Positions 6,341 through 12,835 of a stretch of 14,038 nt of DNA are shown here, one piece after another. Every line of letters begins with the position of its first letter. Position 1 is the stretch's first letter. This DNA is from Actinomycetota bacterium (GTDB lineage Bacteria > Actinomycetota > Acidimicrobiia > Spongiisociales > UBA11373): assembly GCA_030688105.1 (NCBI GenBank), contig JAUYIV010000098.1, forward strand, positions 1-14,038, written 5' to 3'. Position numbers and translations under genes: made by a program. The notes beneath the pieces were generated by a model. The model made no database searches. It was given only the letters and a program-made list of their open reading frames with translations, and was not told where the DNA came from.

Positions 6341-7098
6341 GGCTTTCCTTGGTCGGCGACGGCCTGCGCCGCCGCCGCGGCGGCCTTGGGGTCGCCGAGA
6401 TATCGGCTCTCCACACGCCTCAGGTCGTTGTCGAGGGTGTAGACGAGTGGTATGCCGGTGGGGATGTTGAGTGACGGGATCTCCTCGTCGGCGATCACGT
6501 CGAGGTGCTTGACCAGGGCGCGCAGGCTGTTCCCGTGAGCCGAGACCAGCACCGTCTTGCCCGCCCTCAGGTCGGGGACGATGTTGTCGTGCCAATAAGG
6601 CAGCATCCGCGTCACCACATCGGCCAGGCTCTCGGAGCCGGGCAGCAGGTCGGGGGTCAACCCGGCGTACCGGGGGTCGTGAGCGGGGTGACGGGGATCC
6701 CCGGGGTCGAGCTTCGGCGGCGGGATGTCGTACGAACGGCGCCAGATGTGCACCTGCTCTTCGCCGTGCTCGCGGGAGGTCTCCGCCTTGTCCATTCCCT
6801 GCAGCGCCCCGTAGTGACGCTCGTTGAGCCGCCAATGCCGCTTCACCGGGATCCACAGGCGCTCCATCTCCTCGAGAGTGAGATAGAGGGTGGCGATCGC
6901 CCGCACCAGCACGGACGTGTGGGCGATGTCGGGGAGCAGCGACGCCTCGGTCATCAGGCGGCCGGCGGAGCGCGCCTCCTCCTCCCCCTCTGCGGTGAGC
7001 CCGACGTCGGTCCAGCCCGTGAACCGGTTCTCGAGGTTCCAGGTGCTCTGGCCGTGCCGCAGGAGGATCAGGGTGTGGGTGGTGGTGGTGGTGGTCAC
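6337..7098 (-). CDS. gpmA: 2,3-bisphosphoglycerate-dependent phosphoglycerate mutase
   Basis: GpmA interconverts 3- and 2-phosphoglycerate in the cytoplasm, lower glycolysis and gluconeogenesis. The 253 residues match the family length. LLRHGQSTWN at 12-21 carries the phospho-accepting His15. Arg66 in LVRAIAT, Glu93 in LNERHYGALQG (91-101) and His188 in VSAHGNSLRAL complete the active site. IWRRSYDIPPP and LPGSESLADVV are further family marks. The start is taken as a GTG at 7098, giving VTTTTTTHTLILLRHG. The frame stays open far upstream through repeat DNA and tpiA, but that extension has no family similarity. There is no ribosome binding site; TAGCGT ends 7 bases before the GTG, which suggests a leaderless message. 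The run of ACC codons at the N terminus is a simple trinucleotide repeat and could slip. Heptamer repeats flank both ends, and the gene lies between tpiA and secG, which are often neighbours. Confidence 0.96.
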   Translation of the reverse strand: MTTTTTTHTLILLRHGQSTWNLENRFTGWTDVGLTAEGEEEARSAGRLMTEASLLPDIAHTSVLVRAIATLYLTLEEMERLWIPVKRHWRLNERHYGALQGMDKAETSREHGEEQVHIWRRSYDIPPPKLDPGDPRHPAHDPRYAGLTPDLLPGSESLADVVTRMLPYWHDNIVPDLRAGKTVLVSAHGNSLRALVKHLDVIADEEIPSLNIPTGIPLVYTLDNDLRRVESRYLGDPKAAAAAAQAVADQGKP

Positions 7099-7105
7099 GC
7101 AGATG

Positions 7106-7111
7106 ACGCTA
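7106..7111 (-). promoter_or_regulatory. Possible -10 box for leaderless gpmA transcript
   Basis: TAGCGT on the minus strand fits TAnnnT and ends 7 bases before the gpmA GTG, the spacing seen for leaderless actinobacterial transcripts. No Shine-Dalgarno sequence is present, which agrees with leaderless translation. I see no convincing -35 element at the right distance, so the call is tentative. Confidence 0.25.
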
Positions 7112-7127
7112 GTGGCCGTCGACCTCG

Positions 7128-7210
7128 GCGATTCGCAATACGCGATACGCAATACGACAAGAACTGCCCTCGCGATCTGACGTATTGCGTATTGCGAATC
7201 GCGTATCGCG
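7128..7210 (-). repeat. Opposed four-unit heptamer arrays forming a long hairpin between tpiA and gpmA
   Basis: On the plus strand 7128-7155 is four 7-base units (gcgattc, gcaatac, gcgatac, gcaatac) and 7182-7209 is four units in the other sense (gtattgc, gtattgc, gaatcgc, gtatcgc). A central 25-base segment (7157-7181) separates them. The arrays pair unit by unit over 28 positions with four mismatches, one of them a possible G-U in the RNA, and could also pair in shifted register. The structure occupies most of the 113-base tpiA-gpmA gap, starting 2 bases after the tpiA stop. It may end or slow transcription from the uvrA-to-tpiA block. Its sequence is much less GC-rich than the genes and looks like a dispersed repeat family. 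Confidence 0.85.
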
Positions 7211-7211
7211 T

Positions 7212-7982
7212 CTAGACCCAATACCTCACTATCGCGGCGAACTGATCCGGGTCCAGTGAGGCCCCGCCGACGAGGGCGCCGTCGATCTCCCGTTTCGCCA
7301 TGAATGCCGAGATGTTCCCCGGGTTCACCGAGCCCCCATAGAGGATGCGCGCCGCGGCGGCCGCCTCGAGCCCTCCCAGCTCGGAGACGACGGCCCGGAT
7401 CACGAGTGCCGCCGCGGCTGCAGTGTCGGGGTCCGCGTTGTGGCCGGTGCCGATCGCCCAGATCGGTTCGTACGCCACCGCCATCCGGCCCAGCTGGTCG
7501 GCGTCGAGGCCCCGGAGGGCGGTTCGGGCCTGGGCCCCGATCACCTCGTCGGTCTCCCCCCGGTCGCGCTGGTCGAGGGTCTCGCCCACGGCGAGTATCG
7601 GGGTCATTCCGGTGGCGACGACCGCCTTGAGCTTCCGAGCCACGACGGTGTCGTCCTCGCCGAATACCTGCCTCCTCTCCGAGTGCCCGACGATCACGAA
7701 ACGCACCCCGAGCCTTGAGAGCATGAGTGGAGACACCTCGCCGGTATATGGCCCCGACTCCTCCCAATGCACGTTTTGGGCGCCGAGTTGGATCCGAAGG
7801 TGGTCCGCCTCTATGACCGTCTGCACGGAACGCAACGCGGTGAAGGCCGGGCAGACCACGACGTCGACGCGTTCGTGGTCCGCGGGGTCGAGCCGGTACG
7901 AGAGCTTCTGCACCATCTGGATCGCCTCGAGATGAGTGGCATTCATCTTCCAGTTGCCGGCGATCAGGTCCCGACGGGTCAC
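7212..7982 (-). CDS. tpiA: Triosephosphate isomerase
   Basis: TpiA interconverts dihydroxyacetone phosphate and glyceraldehyde 3-phosphate in the cytoplasm. The 256 residues match the family. Asn10 and Lys12 lie in AGNWKMN, His100 in IVGHSERR and catalytic Glu172 in AYEPIWAIGTG, whose following residues form the mobile loop 6. The phosphate-binding YGGSVNPGN near the C terminus is intact. One oddity: the nearly universal cysteine before the VGE motif is alanine here (TPILAVGETL, Ala131). That residue affects stability more than chemistry in studied enzymes, so activity is expected. The start is GTG at 7982, overlapping the pgk stop by 4 bases (GTGA), so translation is coupled to pgk. A heptamer hairpin follows immediately after the stop. 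Confidence 0.97.
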   Translation of the reverse strand: MTRRDLIAGNWKMNATHLEAIQMVQKLSYRLDPADHERVDVVVCPAFTALRSVQTVIEADHLRIQLGAQNVHWEESGPYTGEVSPLMLSRLGVRFVIVGHSERRQVFGEDDTVVARKLKAVVATGMTPILAVGETLDQRDRGETDEVIGAQARTALRGLDADQLGRMAVAYEPIWAIGTGHNADPDTAAAAALVIRAVVSELGGLEAAAAARILYGGSVNPGNISAFMAKREIDGALVGGASLDPDQFAAIVRYWV

Positions 7983-9166
7983 GACGAACCCTGCAACGCT
8001 TCGATCCCCGGAAGGGTGCCTTGCTCGATCAGCTCCAGGCCGGCACCGCCCCCGGTGGAGAGGTGCGACACCCGATCCCCCAAGCCGAATTCTCGCAAGG
8101 CAGCAATCGTGTCCCCACCCCCCGCCACGGAGTACCCGTCACTCTCGGCCAGCGCCTCGGCGAGCCGACGGGTCCCCGCGGCGAAGGCGGGCCACTCGAA
8201 CACTCCCATCGGGCCGTTCCAGAAGATGGTGTCGGCCCCGCCGATGATCGCCGCGTAGCGGTCGGCGGTCTCGGGGCCGATGTCCAGGCCCAGCTGGTCG
8301 TCGGGCATGGCGATGGCCGGGACCACGCGATGGCCGGTCTCCCGATCGAACGTCCTTCCCACGACGATATCGGTGGGCAGGCTCAGCCGGCTCCCGTAAG
8401 GCGAGTCGAGCACCTTGCGCACGTCGTCGACCAAATCCTCCTCCACCCTCGACCGGCCCACCCCGTAGCCCTCGGCCTCGAGCAGGGTGAAAGACATCGC
8501 CCCCCCCACCAGCATCACTTCGACCTTGGGCAGGAGGGCCTCGATCACGCCGAGCTTGGACGAAACCTTGGCCCCGCCGAGAGCGACCACGAAGGGACGA
8601 TCCGGGTCATGCAGGACGCGGTCGAAGGCCGCCACCTCGGCGAGGAGGAGGGGTCCCGCAGCCGATGGGAGAAGTCGGGTTACGCCCACCGTCGAGGCGT
8701 GAGCCCGGTGCGCCGAACCGAACGCGTCGAGCACGAAGCAGTCTGCGAGTGACGCCAACCGCTCGGCGAAATCGGGGTCGTTGGCCTCCTCGCCCGCCTC
8801 GTAGCGGGTGTTCTCGAGAAGCACGACATCGTCGGCCATCGCATCGACGGCGGCTCTCGCTGCTGGCCCGGCAACGTCATCGGCGACGACCACGGGAAAG
8901 CCCCCGAGCGAGGACATCACCGCACCGACGGGACGCATCGAGCAGGCGGTGTCGCGGCCCTTGGGCCGGCCGAGATGACTGCAGACGACCACCCGGGCCC
9001 GGCGAGCCCGCAGCTCGGACACCACCGGGACGGCAGCACGAATCCGGAAATCGTCGGTGACCTCACCGCCATCGAGGGGGACATTGAGGTCGGCTCGGAC
9101 GAGGACCGTCCGGCCCTCGACCTCCAAGTCGTCGATTGTGGGGAGCTGCGTCGCCACCTCGCTCAC
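7979..9166 (-). CDS. pgk: Phosphoglycerate kinase
   Basis: Pgk transfers phosphate between 1,3-bisphosphoglycerate and ADP in glycolysis. The 395 residues match the bacterial family. The N-terminal domain carries VRADLNVPLD (23-32), SHLGRPKG (63-70), LLENTRYEAGEEAN (116-129) and LDAFGSAHRAHAST (146-159), which bind the phosphoglycerate. The C-terminal domain carries ALGGAKVSSKL (195-205), WNGPMGVFEWPAF (316-328), VAGGGDT (347-353) and LSTGGGAGLELI (369-380) for nucleotide binding and hinge closure. The start is a GTG at 9166, overlapping the yvcK stop by 4 bases; the stop overlaps tpiA in the same way. In most actinobacteria gap lies immediately upstream and whiA before it. Both are missing here, so glyceraldehyde 3-phosphate dehydrogenase must be encoded elsewhere. 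Confidence 0.97.
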   Translation of the reverse strand: MSEVATQLPTIDDLEVEGRTVLVRADLNVPLDGGEVTDDFRIRAAVPVVSELRARRARVVVCSHLGRPKGRDTACSMRPVGAVMSSLGGFPVVVADDVAGPAARAAVDAMADDVVLLENTRYEAGEEANDPDFAERLASLADCFVLDAFGSAHRAHASTVGVTRLLPSAAGPLLLAEVAAFDRVLHDPDRPFVVALGGAKVSSKLGVIEALLPKVEVMLVGGAMSFTLLEAEGYGVGRSRVEEDLVDDVRKVLDSPYGSRLSLPTDIVVGRTFDRETGHRVVPAIAMPDDQLGLDIGPETADRYAAIIGGADTIFWNGPMGVFEWPAFAAGTRRLAEALAESDGYSVAGGGDTIAALREFGLGDRVSHLSTGGGAGLELIEQGTLPGIEALQGSS

Positions 9167-10116
9167 GCTAGTCGTCGCAGTACCGCGCCCAACCTCGCCG
9201 GGTCGTGCCGCGGCCAGTCGGCCGCGGGATCTGCCACATCCCCGGCCACCACGGGCGTTCCGGCGACCTCACCCTCCCTGACCGTGACCCGGGTGAGCCC
9301 GGGCGGCACCACGAGGGGGCCGTCATGGGTGACCACCGCGTCCGGCGGTCTGATCCGGCCGACCTCGGCGAGAGCCGCCACATGGTCGGGCCCCGACATC
9401 CCCAGGGTCTCCCCATCCTGGGTCGTGAGGTTGCACACGTACACGAGCCGGCCACGGGAGGCATTCACCGCCTCGGCGATCCCGGGGACGCGCAGGCCGG
9501 CGATCACCGACGTGAACAGGCTTCCCGGTCCGAGCACGATCTGGTCGGCGAGCGTGATGGCGTCGAGAGCCCGCCGGCCCGCATGGGCGTCGGCGGGCTT
9601 CACTCGGATATCGCTGATCCTCCCGTGCGACCGGGCGATGGCGACCTGCCCGGAGACGACGCCGCCGTCGACATCTGCCTCGAGCACCAACGGCACCGGG
9701 GCCGCGGGTACCACCGCACCCCGCGTCCCGAGCAGGCGCCCGATGGTGTCGAGAGCGTCCTCGAAAGAGCCGGACAGACTGGTGAGCGCGGCGATGATCA
9801 GGTTGCCGAGGGAGTGGCCCGCCACGTCCGACTCTTCGAACCTGAACTCCATGAGGTCGCGCCACACTGATGGTTCGGGGCTCATGGCCAGCAGCGCCCG
9901 ACGGATGTCGCCCGGCGGCGGGATCTCGAGGGCGGGCGACAGCCGGCCCGACGATCCCCCGTCGTCGGCCACGGTCACGACGGCGGTCAACCCACCGGCG
10001 TAGTCGAGGATTGCCTGCAGCGCACCAGCCAGCCCATGCCCTCCACCGAGCGCAGCCACCTGGACGCCCGCCAGGTCTTGTTCCAGCTCCTCGAGCACGG
10101 GGTCGACCAGGGTCAT
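9163..10116 (-). CDS. yvcK: YvcK/CofD-like regulatory protein (gluconeogenesis factor family)
   Basis: Members of this family bind UDP-sugars, and in Bacillus and mycobacteria (CuvA) they affect growth on gluconeogenic carbon sources and cell-wall synthesis or shape. The 317 residues start with ATG at 10116, overlapping the rapZ stop by 4 bases. Residues 24-28 are GGGHG, the start of the nucleotide-sugar-binding fold. VTVADDGGSSGRL is at 47-59, PPGDIR at 67-72 and HSLGNLIIAAL at 101-111, then LGPGSLFTSVIAG and VYVCNLTTQDGET in the second half. The glycine loop reads GGGHG where GGGTG is commonest. The protein lacks the extra lactate-transferase features of true CofD as far as I can judge by eye. 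Position after rapZ is the standard context. What is unusual is that pgk, not whiA, follows. Confidence 0.93.
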   Translation of the reverse strand: MTLVDPVLEELEQDLAGVQVAALGGGHGLAGALQAILDYAGGLTAVVTVADDGGSSGRLSPALEIPPPGDIRRALLAMSPEPSVWRDLMEFRFEESDVAGHSLGNLIIAALTSLSGSFEDALDTIGRLLGTRGAVVPAAPVPLVLEADVDGGVVSGQVAIARSHGRISDIRVKPADAHAGRRALDAITLADQIVLGPGSLFTSVIAGLRVPGIAEAVNASRGRLVYVCNLTTQDGETLGMSGPDHVAALAEVGRIRPPDAVVTHDGPLVVPPGLTRVTVREGEVAGTPVVAGDVADPAADWPRHDPARLGAVLRRLA

Positions 10117-10973
10117 CGGTCGATGTCCCGGTGGCGAATCGTCACGTCGACGTCGCCCCGATCCTCGAGCCACGCCGCCAGCTCCTCCGCAATCGCCACC
10201 GAGCGGTGTCGGCCCCCGGTGCACCCGATCCCAATCGTGAGATACGACTTGCCCTCGGCCTCGTACCGGGGAACGAGGAATCCGAGCAGTGCCCGAACCC
10301 GCTCCAGGAACTCCTCTGCGTCGGGAGAGCCCAGAACGTGCTGGCGGACGGCGTCGTCGAGCCCGGTGAGCGGGCGGAGCGACTCCTCCCAATGCGGATT
10401 GGGAAGAAATCGCACGTCGAAGACCAGGTCGACGACACGGGGCACTCCGCTCTTGAACCCGAAGGACGTGACCGTCACCCGCATCGGGCGGTCCTGCTCT
10501 TCGAATGCGTCGCGAATCGCCTCCCGGAGCTCGTGAACGTTTCGGTCGCTGGTGTCGATGACCATGTCGGCCCGGTCTCTGAGCCCGTCCAGGGCCCGCC
10601 GCTCTGCGGCGATCGACTCCACCACGGTCGGAGCGGCCACGGGATGGGGACGACGAGTCTCTTCGAAGCGGGTGGCGAGCACCTCGTCGTCGGCGTCGAG
10701 GAAAAGCACCGTCACTGGCACCGCGTCTTCGGAAAGTCGCTGGAGGGCGGCGTCGAGCGTGGCGAACTCCAGTCCGCTCCGGGCGTCGACCACGACGGCG
10801 ATGCGGCCACGCGTGCTGTCGGGGACCCGGGCGCGGGCGACCATCTCCCCGATGAGATCGGCGGGGAGGTTGTCCGTCACCGAGTAGCCGACGTCTTCGA
10901 GGGCCTTCGAGGCGGTCGACCGGCCGGCTCCCGACATCCCGGTTATGACAACGAGGCGAAACTGGTCGTTCAT
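10113..10973 (-). CDS. rapZ: RapZ family nucleotide-binding protein
   Basis: This is a P-loop protein with a C-terminal RapZ domain, 286 residues. In E. coli RapZ binds the small RNA GlmZ and controls glucosamine-6-phosphate synthase; in Gram-positive bacteria its role is less clear. Walker A is GMSGAGRS (12-19), with arginine where lysine is usual, a variant I recall as common in actinobacteria. The family string DADDEVLATRFEETRRPHP follows near 93-111. The C-terminal half has SFGFKSGVP and the conserved CTGGRHRSV (251-259), thought to bind phosphosugar or RNA. The start ATG at 10973 overlaps the uvrC stop by 4 bases, and its own stop overlaps yvcK by 4 bases. The uvrC-rapZ-yvcK order is widely conserved in actinobacteria. 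Confidence 0.96.
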   Translation of the reverse strand: MNDQFRLVVITGMSGAGRSTASKALEDVGYSVTDNLPADLIGEMVARARVPDSTRGRIAVVVDARSGLEFATLDAALQRLSEDAVPVTVLFLDADDEVLATRFEETRRPHPVAAPTVVESIAAERRALDGLRDRADMVIDTSDRNVHELREAIRDAFEEQDRPMRVTVTSFGFKSGVPRVVDLVFDVRFLPNPHWEESLRPLTGLDDAVRQHVLGSPDAEEFLERVRALLGFLVPRYEAEGKSYLTIGIGCTGGRHRSVAIAEELAAWLEDRGDVDVTIRHRDIDR

Positions 10974-12802
10974 CGATCCCCCTGCAGCGCGCCGTGCAAT
11001 GTGGTTGCCACCGGATCGGGCAGCACCTCCCCCAGTTCGTCGACCGACGCCTCCCGAATCTTCTTCAACGACCCGAACCGCCGGAGGAGGGCCTTCTTGC
11101 GGACCGGACCGATGCCCGGGACGCGATCGAGGACGGAGTCCACCATACGACGGCCCCGCAGCGTCCTGTGGTAGGCGACGGCAAAGCGATGGGCCTCGTC
11201 CCGAACCCGCTGGAGGAGGAAGAGCGCCTCCTCCCCGCGGGGGATCCGGATCGGGTCGGCGCGGCCGGGCAGATACACCTCTTCCATGCGCTTGGCGAGG
11301 CCCGCCACCGGTATCTCGAGACCCAGGGTCTCGACCACCTTGACCGCCCGGGAGACCTGGCCGGCGCCGCCGTCGACCAGCAGCAGGGACGGCGGATATG
11401 CGAACTTGCCCCGCTCCTCGACGGGCAACCGGCTCTCCGCGAGATACGCCGTCAGCCGCCGGGCCAGGACCTCTTCCATCGCGGCGAAGTCGTCCTGACC
11501 GATGACGCTGCGCACCTTGAACCGTCGGTACTGGCTCCGCCGGGGCAACCCGTCCTCCATGACCACCATCGACCCGACGGTGTCGCGACCTTGGATGGTC
11601 GAGATGTCGAACGCCTCGATGCGAAGGGGAGGCTCGGGCAAGCCGAGGACATCCTGCACGCTGCGAAGCGCCTTCGCCCGGGCGTTGTGGTCGCTGCTGC
11701 GCCTAAGCCGGTGACGGGCGAACTCTTCCCTGGCATTGGCCGCCGCGGTCTCCATCAGTCGTCGCTTCGATCCGCGCCGGGGAGCCCTCAGGGACACGCC
11801 GCTGCCCCGCCGCGCCGCCAGCCATTGCTCCCACAGCGGCGGCTCGTCGGGGAGGGTCTGTACCAGCACCTCCGGCGGAGGCGCCTCGTCGCCGTACACC
11901 TGCAGGAGCATGCGCTCGATCAGCTCTGTCGTGGTCACGTCCTCGACCTTGTCCACGATGGTGGCGATACGGCCCGTGACCCTCCCCCTCCGCACGGTGA
12001 GCACCACCAGTGAGGCCTCGAGCTCGTCCTCCTCGATGGCGAAGAGATCGAAGTCCTCCTTGGTCTGCGATGCCACCTCCTGCTTGGCCAGGGCCCGTTC
12101 GACGGCAAACAGCCGGTCCCGGACCCGGGCCGCCCGCTCGTACTCGAGCGCCTCGGCGGCGTGGTCCATCTCGGCGCGCAGGGCGTCGACGATGTCGTCG
12201 GTGTTCCCTGCGAGGAAGCCGGCAAGGCCGTCGACGTGCGCCGCATACTCCTCCGGGGTCACCTCGCCCACGCACGGCCCGGAGCAGCGCTCGATGTGGA
12301 ACAGCAGGCACGGACGGCCCAAGGCCGCGTGCCGCCGAAACTTCCCGTCCGAGCAGGTGCGCACCTGGAAGGTCCTGATCAGCAGGTCGAGCGTCTGCCG
12401 GATGGCATACGCATGGGCATACGGGCCGAAGTATTGGTTCCCCTTGCGCCGCTTGCCCCGCATCACCGTGGCGCGGGGCCACTCGTCCGAGCGGGTGATG
12501 GCGAGGTAGGGAAAGGACTTGTCGTCCCTCAGCCGGATGTTGAACCGGGGCTGATGCTTCTGGATGAGGCTGTACTCGACCATGAGCGCCTCCACCTCGT
12601 TGTCGGTGACGATCCAGTCGACCGAGTCGGCGGCATCCACCATCGCCCGGGTTCGGGGGCTGAGCTCGGCGGCGAAGTAGTTGGCGACCCGTTTGCGCAG
12701 CGACTTCGCCTTGCCGGCGTAGAGGACCGCGCCGTGGCGGTCGCGGAAGAGATAGGCGCCCGGGGTATCGGGGATCTCATCGGGAAGGGGACGGAGCACC
12801 AT
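10970..12802 (-). CDS. uvrC: UvrC, excinuclease ABC subunit C
   Basis: UvrC makes both incisions around bulky DNA lesions after UvrAB loads UvrB. The GIY-YIG nuclease domain (about residues 13-92) has PGAYLF and LYAGKAKSLRKRV. Four cysteines (151, 166, 174, 178, counted with the GTG included) match the iron-sulfur ligands described for UvrC. A UVR motif that binds UvrB is at about 205-240 (EYERAARVRDRL). The RNase H-like nuclease carries Asp400 (AFDIS), Asp478 (LLVDGGAGQ) and His539 (RDEAHR). Paired helix-hairpin-helix motifs follow (VPGIGPVRKKALLRRFGSL). Length is about 610, as usual. Two adjacent starts exist, GTG at 12805 and ATG at 12802. I chose the ATG because a TACAAT box lies 6 bases before it, suggesting a leaderless message, and no ribosome binding site is visible. 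The stop overlaps rapZ by 4 bases. Confidence 0.97.
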   Translation of the reverse strand: MVLRPLPDEIPDTPGAYLFRDRHGAVLYAGKAKSLRKRVANYFAAELSPRTRAMVDAADSVDWIVTDNEVEALMVEYSLIQKHQPRFNIRLRDDKSFPYLAITRSDEWPRATVMRGKRRKGNQYFGPYAHAYAIRQTLDLLIRTFQVRTCSDGKFRRHAALGRPCLLFHIERCSGPCVGEVTPEEYAAHVDGLAGFLAGNTDDIVDALRAEMDHAAEALEYERAARVRDRLFAVERALAKQEVASQTKEDFDLFAIEEDELEASLVVLTVRRGRVTGRIATIVDKVEDVTTTELIERMLLQVYGDEAPPPEVLVQTLPDEPPLWEQWLAARRGSGVSLRAPRRGSKRRLMETAAANAREEFARHRLRRSSDHNARAKALRSVQDVLGLPEPPLRIEAFDISTIQGRDTVGSMVVMEDGLPRRSQYRRFKVRSVIGQDDFAAMEEVLARRLTAYLAESRLPVEERGKFAYPPSLLLVDGGAGQVSRAVKVVETLGLEIPVAGLAKRMEEVYLPGRADPIRIPRGEEALFLLQRVRDEAHRFAVAYHRTLRGRRMVDSVLDRVPGIGPVRKKALLRRFGSLKKIREASVDELGEVLPDPVATTLHGALQGDR

Positions 12803-12808
12803 CACGCG

Positions 12809-12814
12809 ATTGTA
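12809..12814 (-). promoter_or_regulatory. Possible -10 box for leaderless uvrC transcript
   Basis: TACAAT on the minus strand lies in the 33-base gap between the methyltransferase stop and uvrC, 6 bases before the ATG. That would put the first transcribed base at or next to the start codon, as in leaderless actinobacterial genes. Upstream sequence at the -35 distance (near TGAAGT) is a poor match. This is the only larger gap in the uvrA-to-tpiA block, so an internal promoter here makes sense. Confidence 0.4.
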
Positions 12815-12835
12815 CGAGGGGCTCGGGTCGCGACT

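Noticed and set aside
7128..7210. CRISPR array
   Set aside because: Units are 7 bases long with no spacers and are arranged as an inverted pair, so this is simple repeat DNA and not CRISPR.
9870..11174. Plus-strand open frame of 434 codons opposite yvcK, rapZ and uvrC
   Set aside because: It covers three well supported genes on the other strand and has no domain signal.
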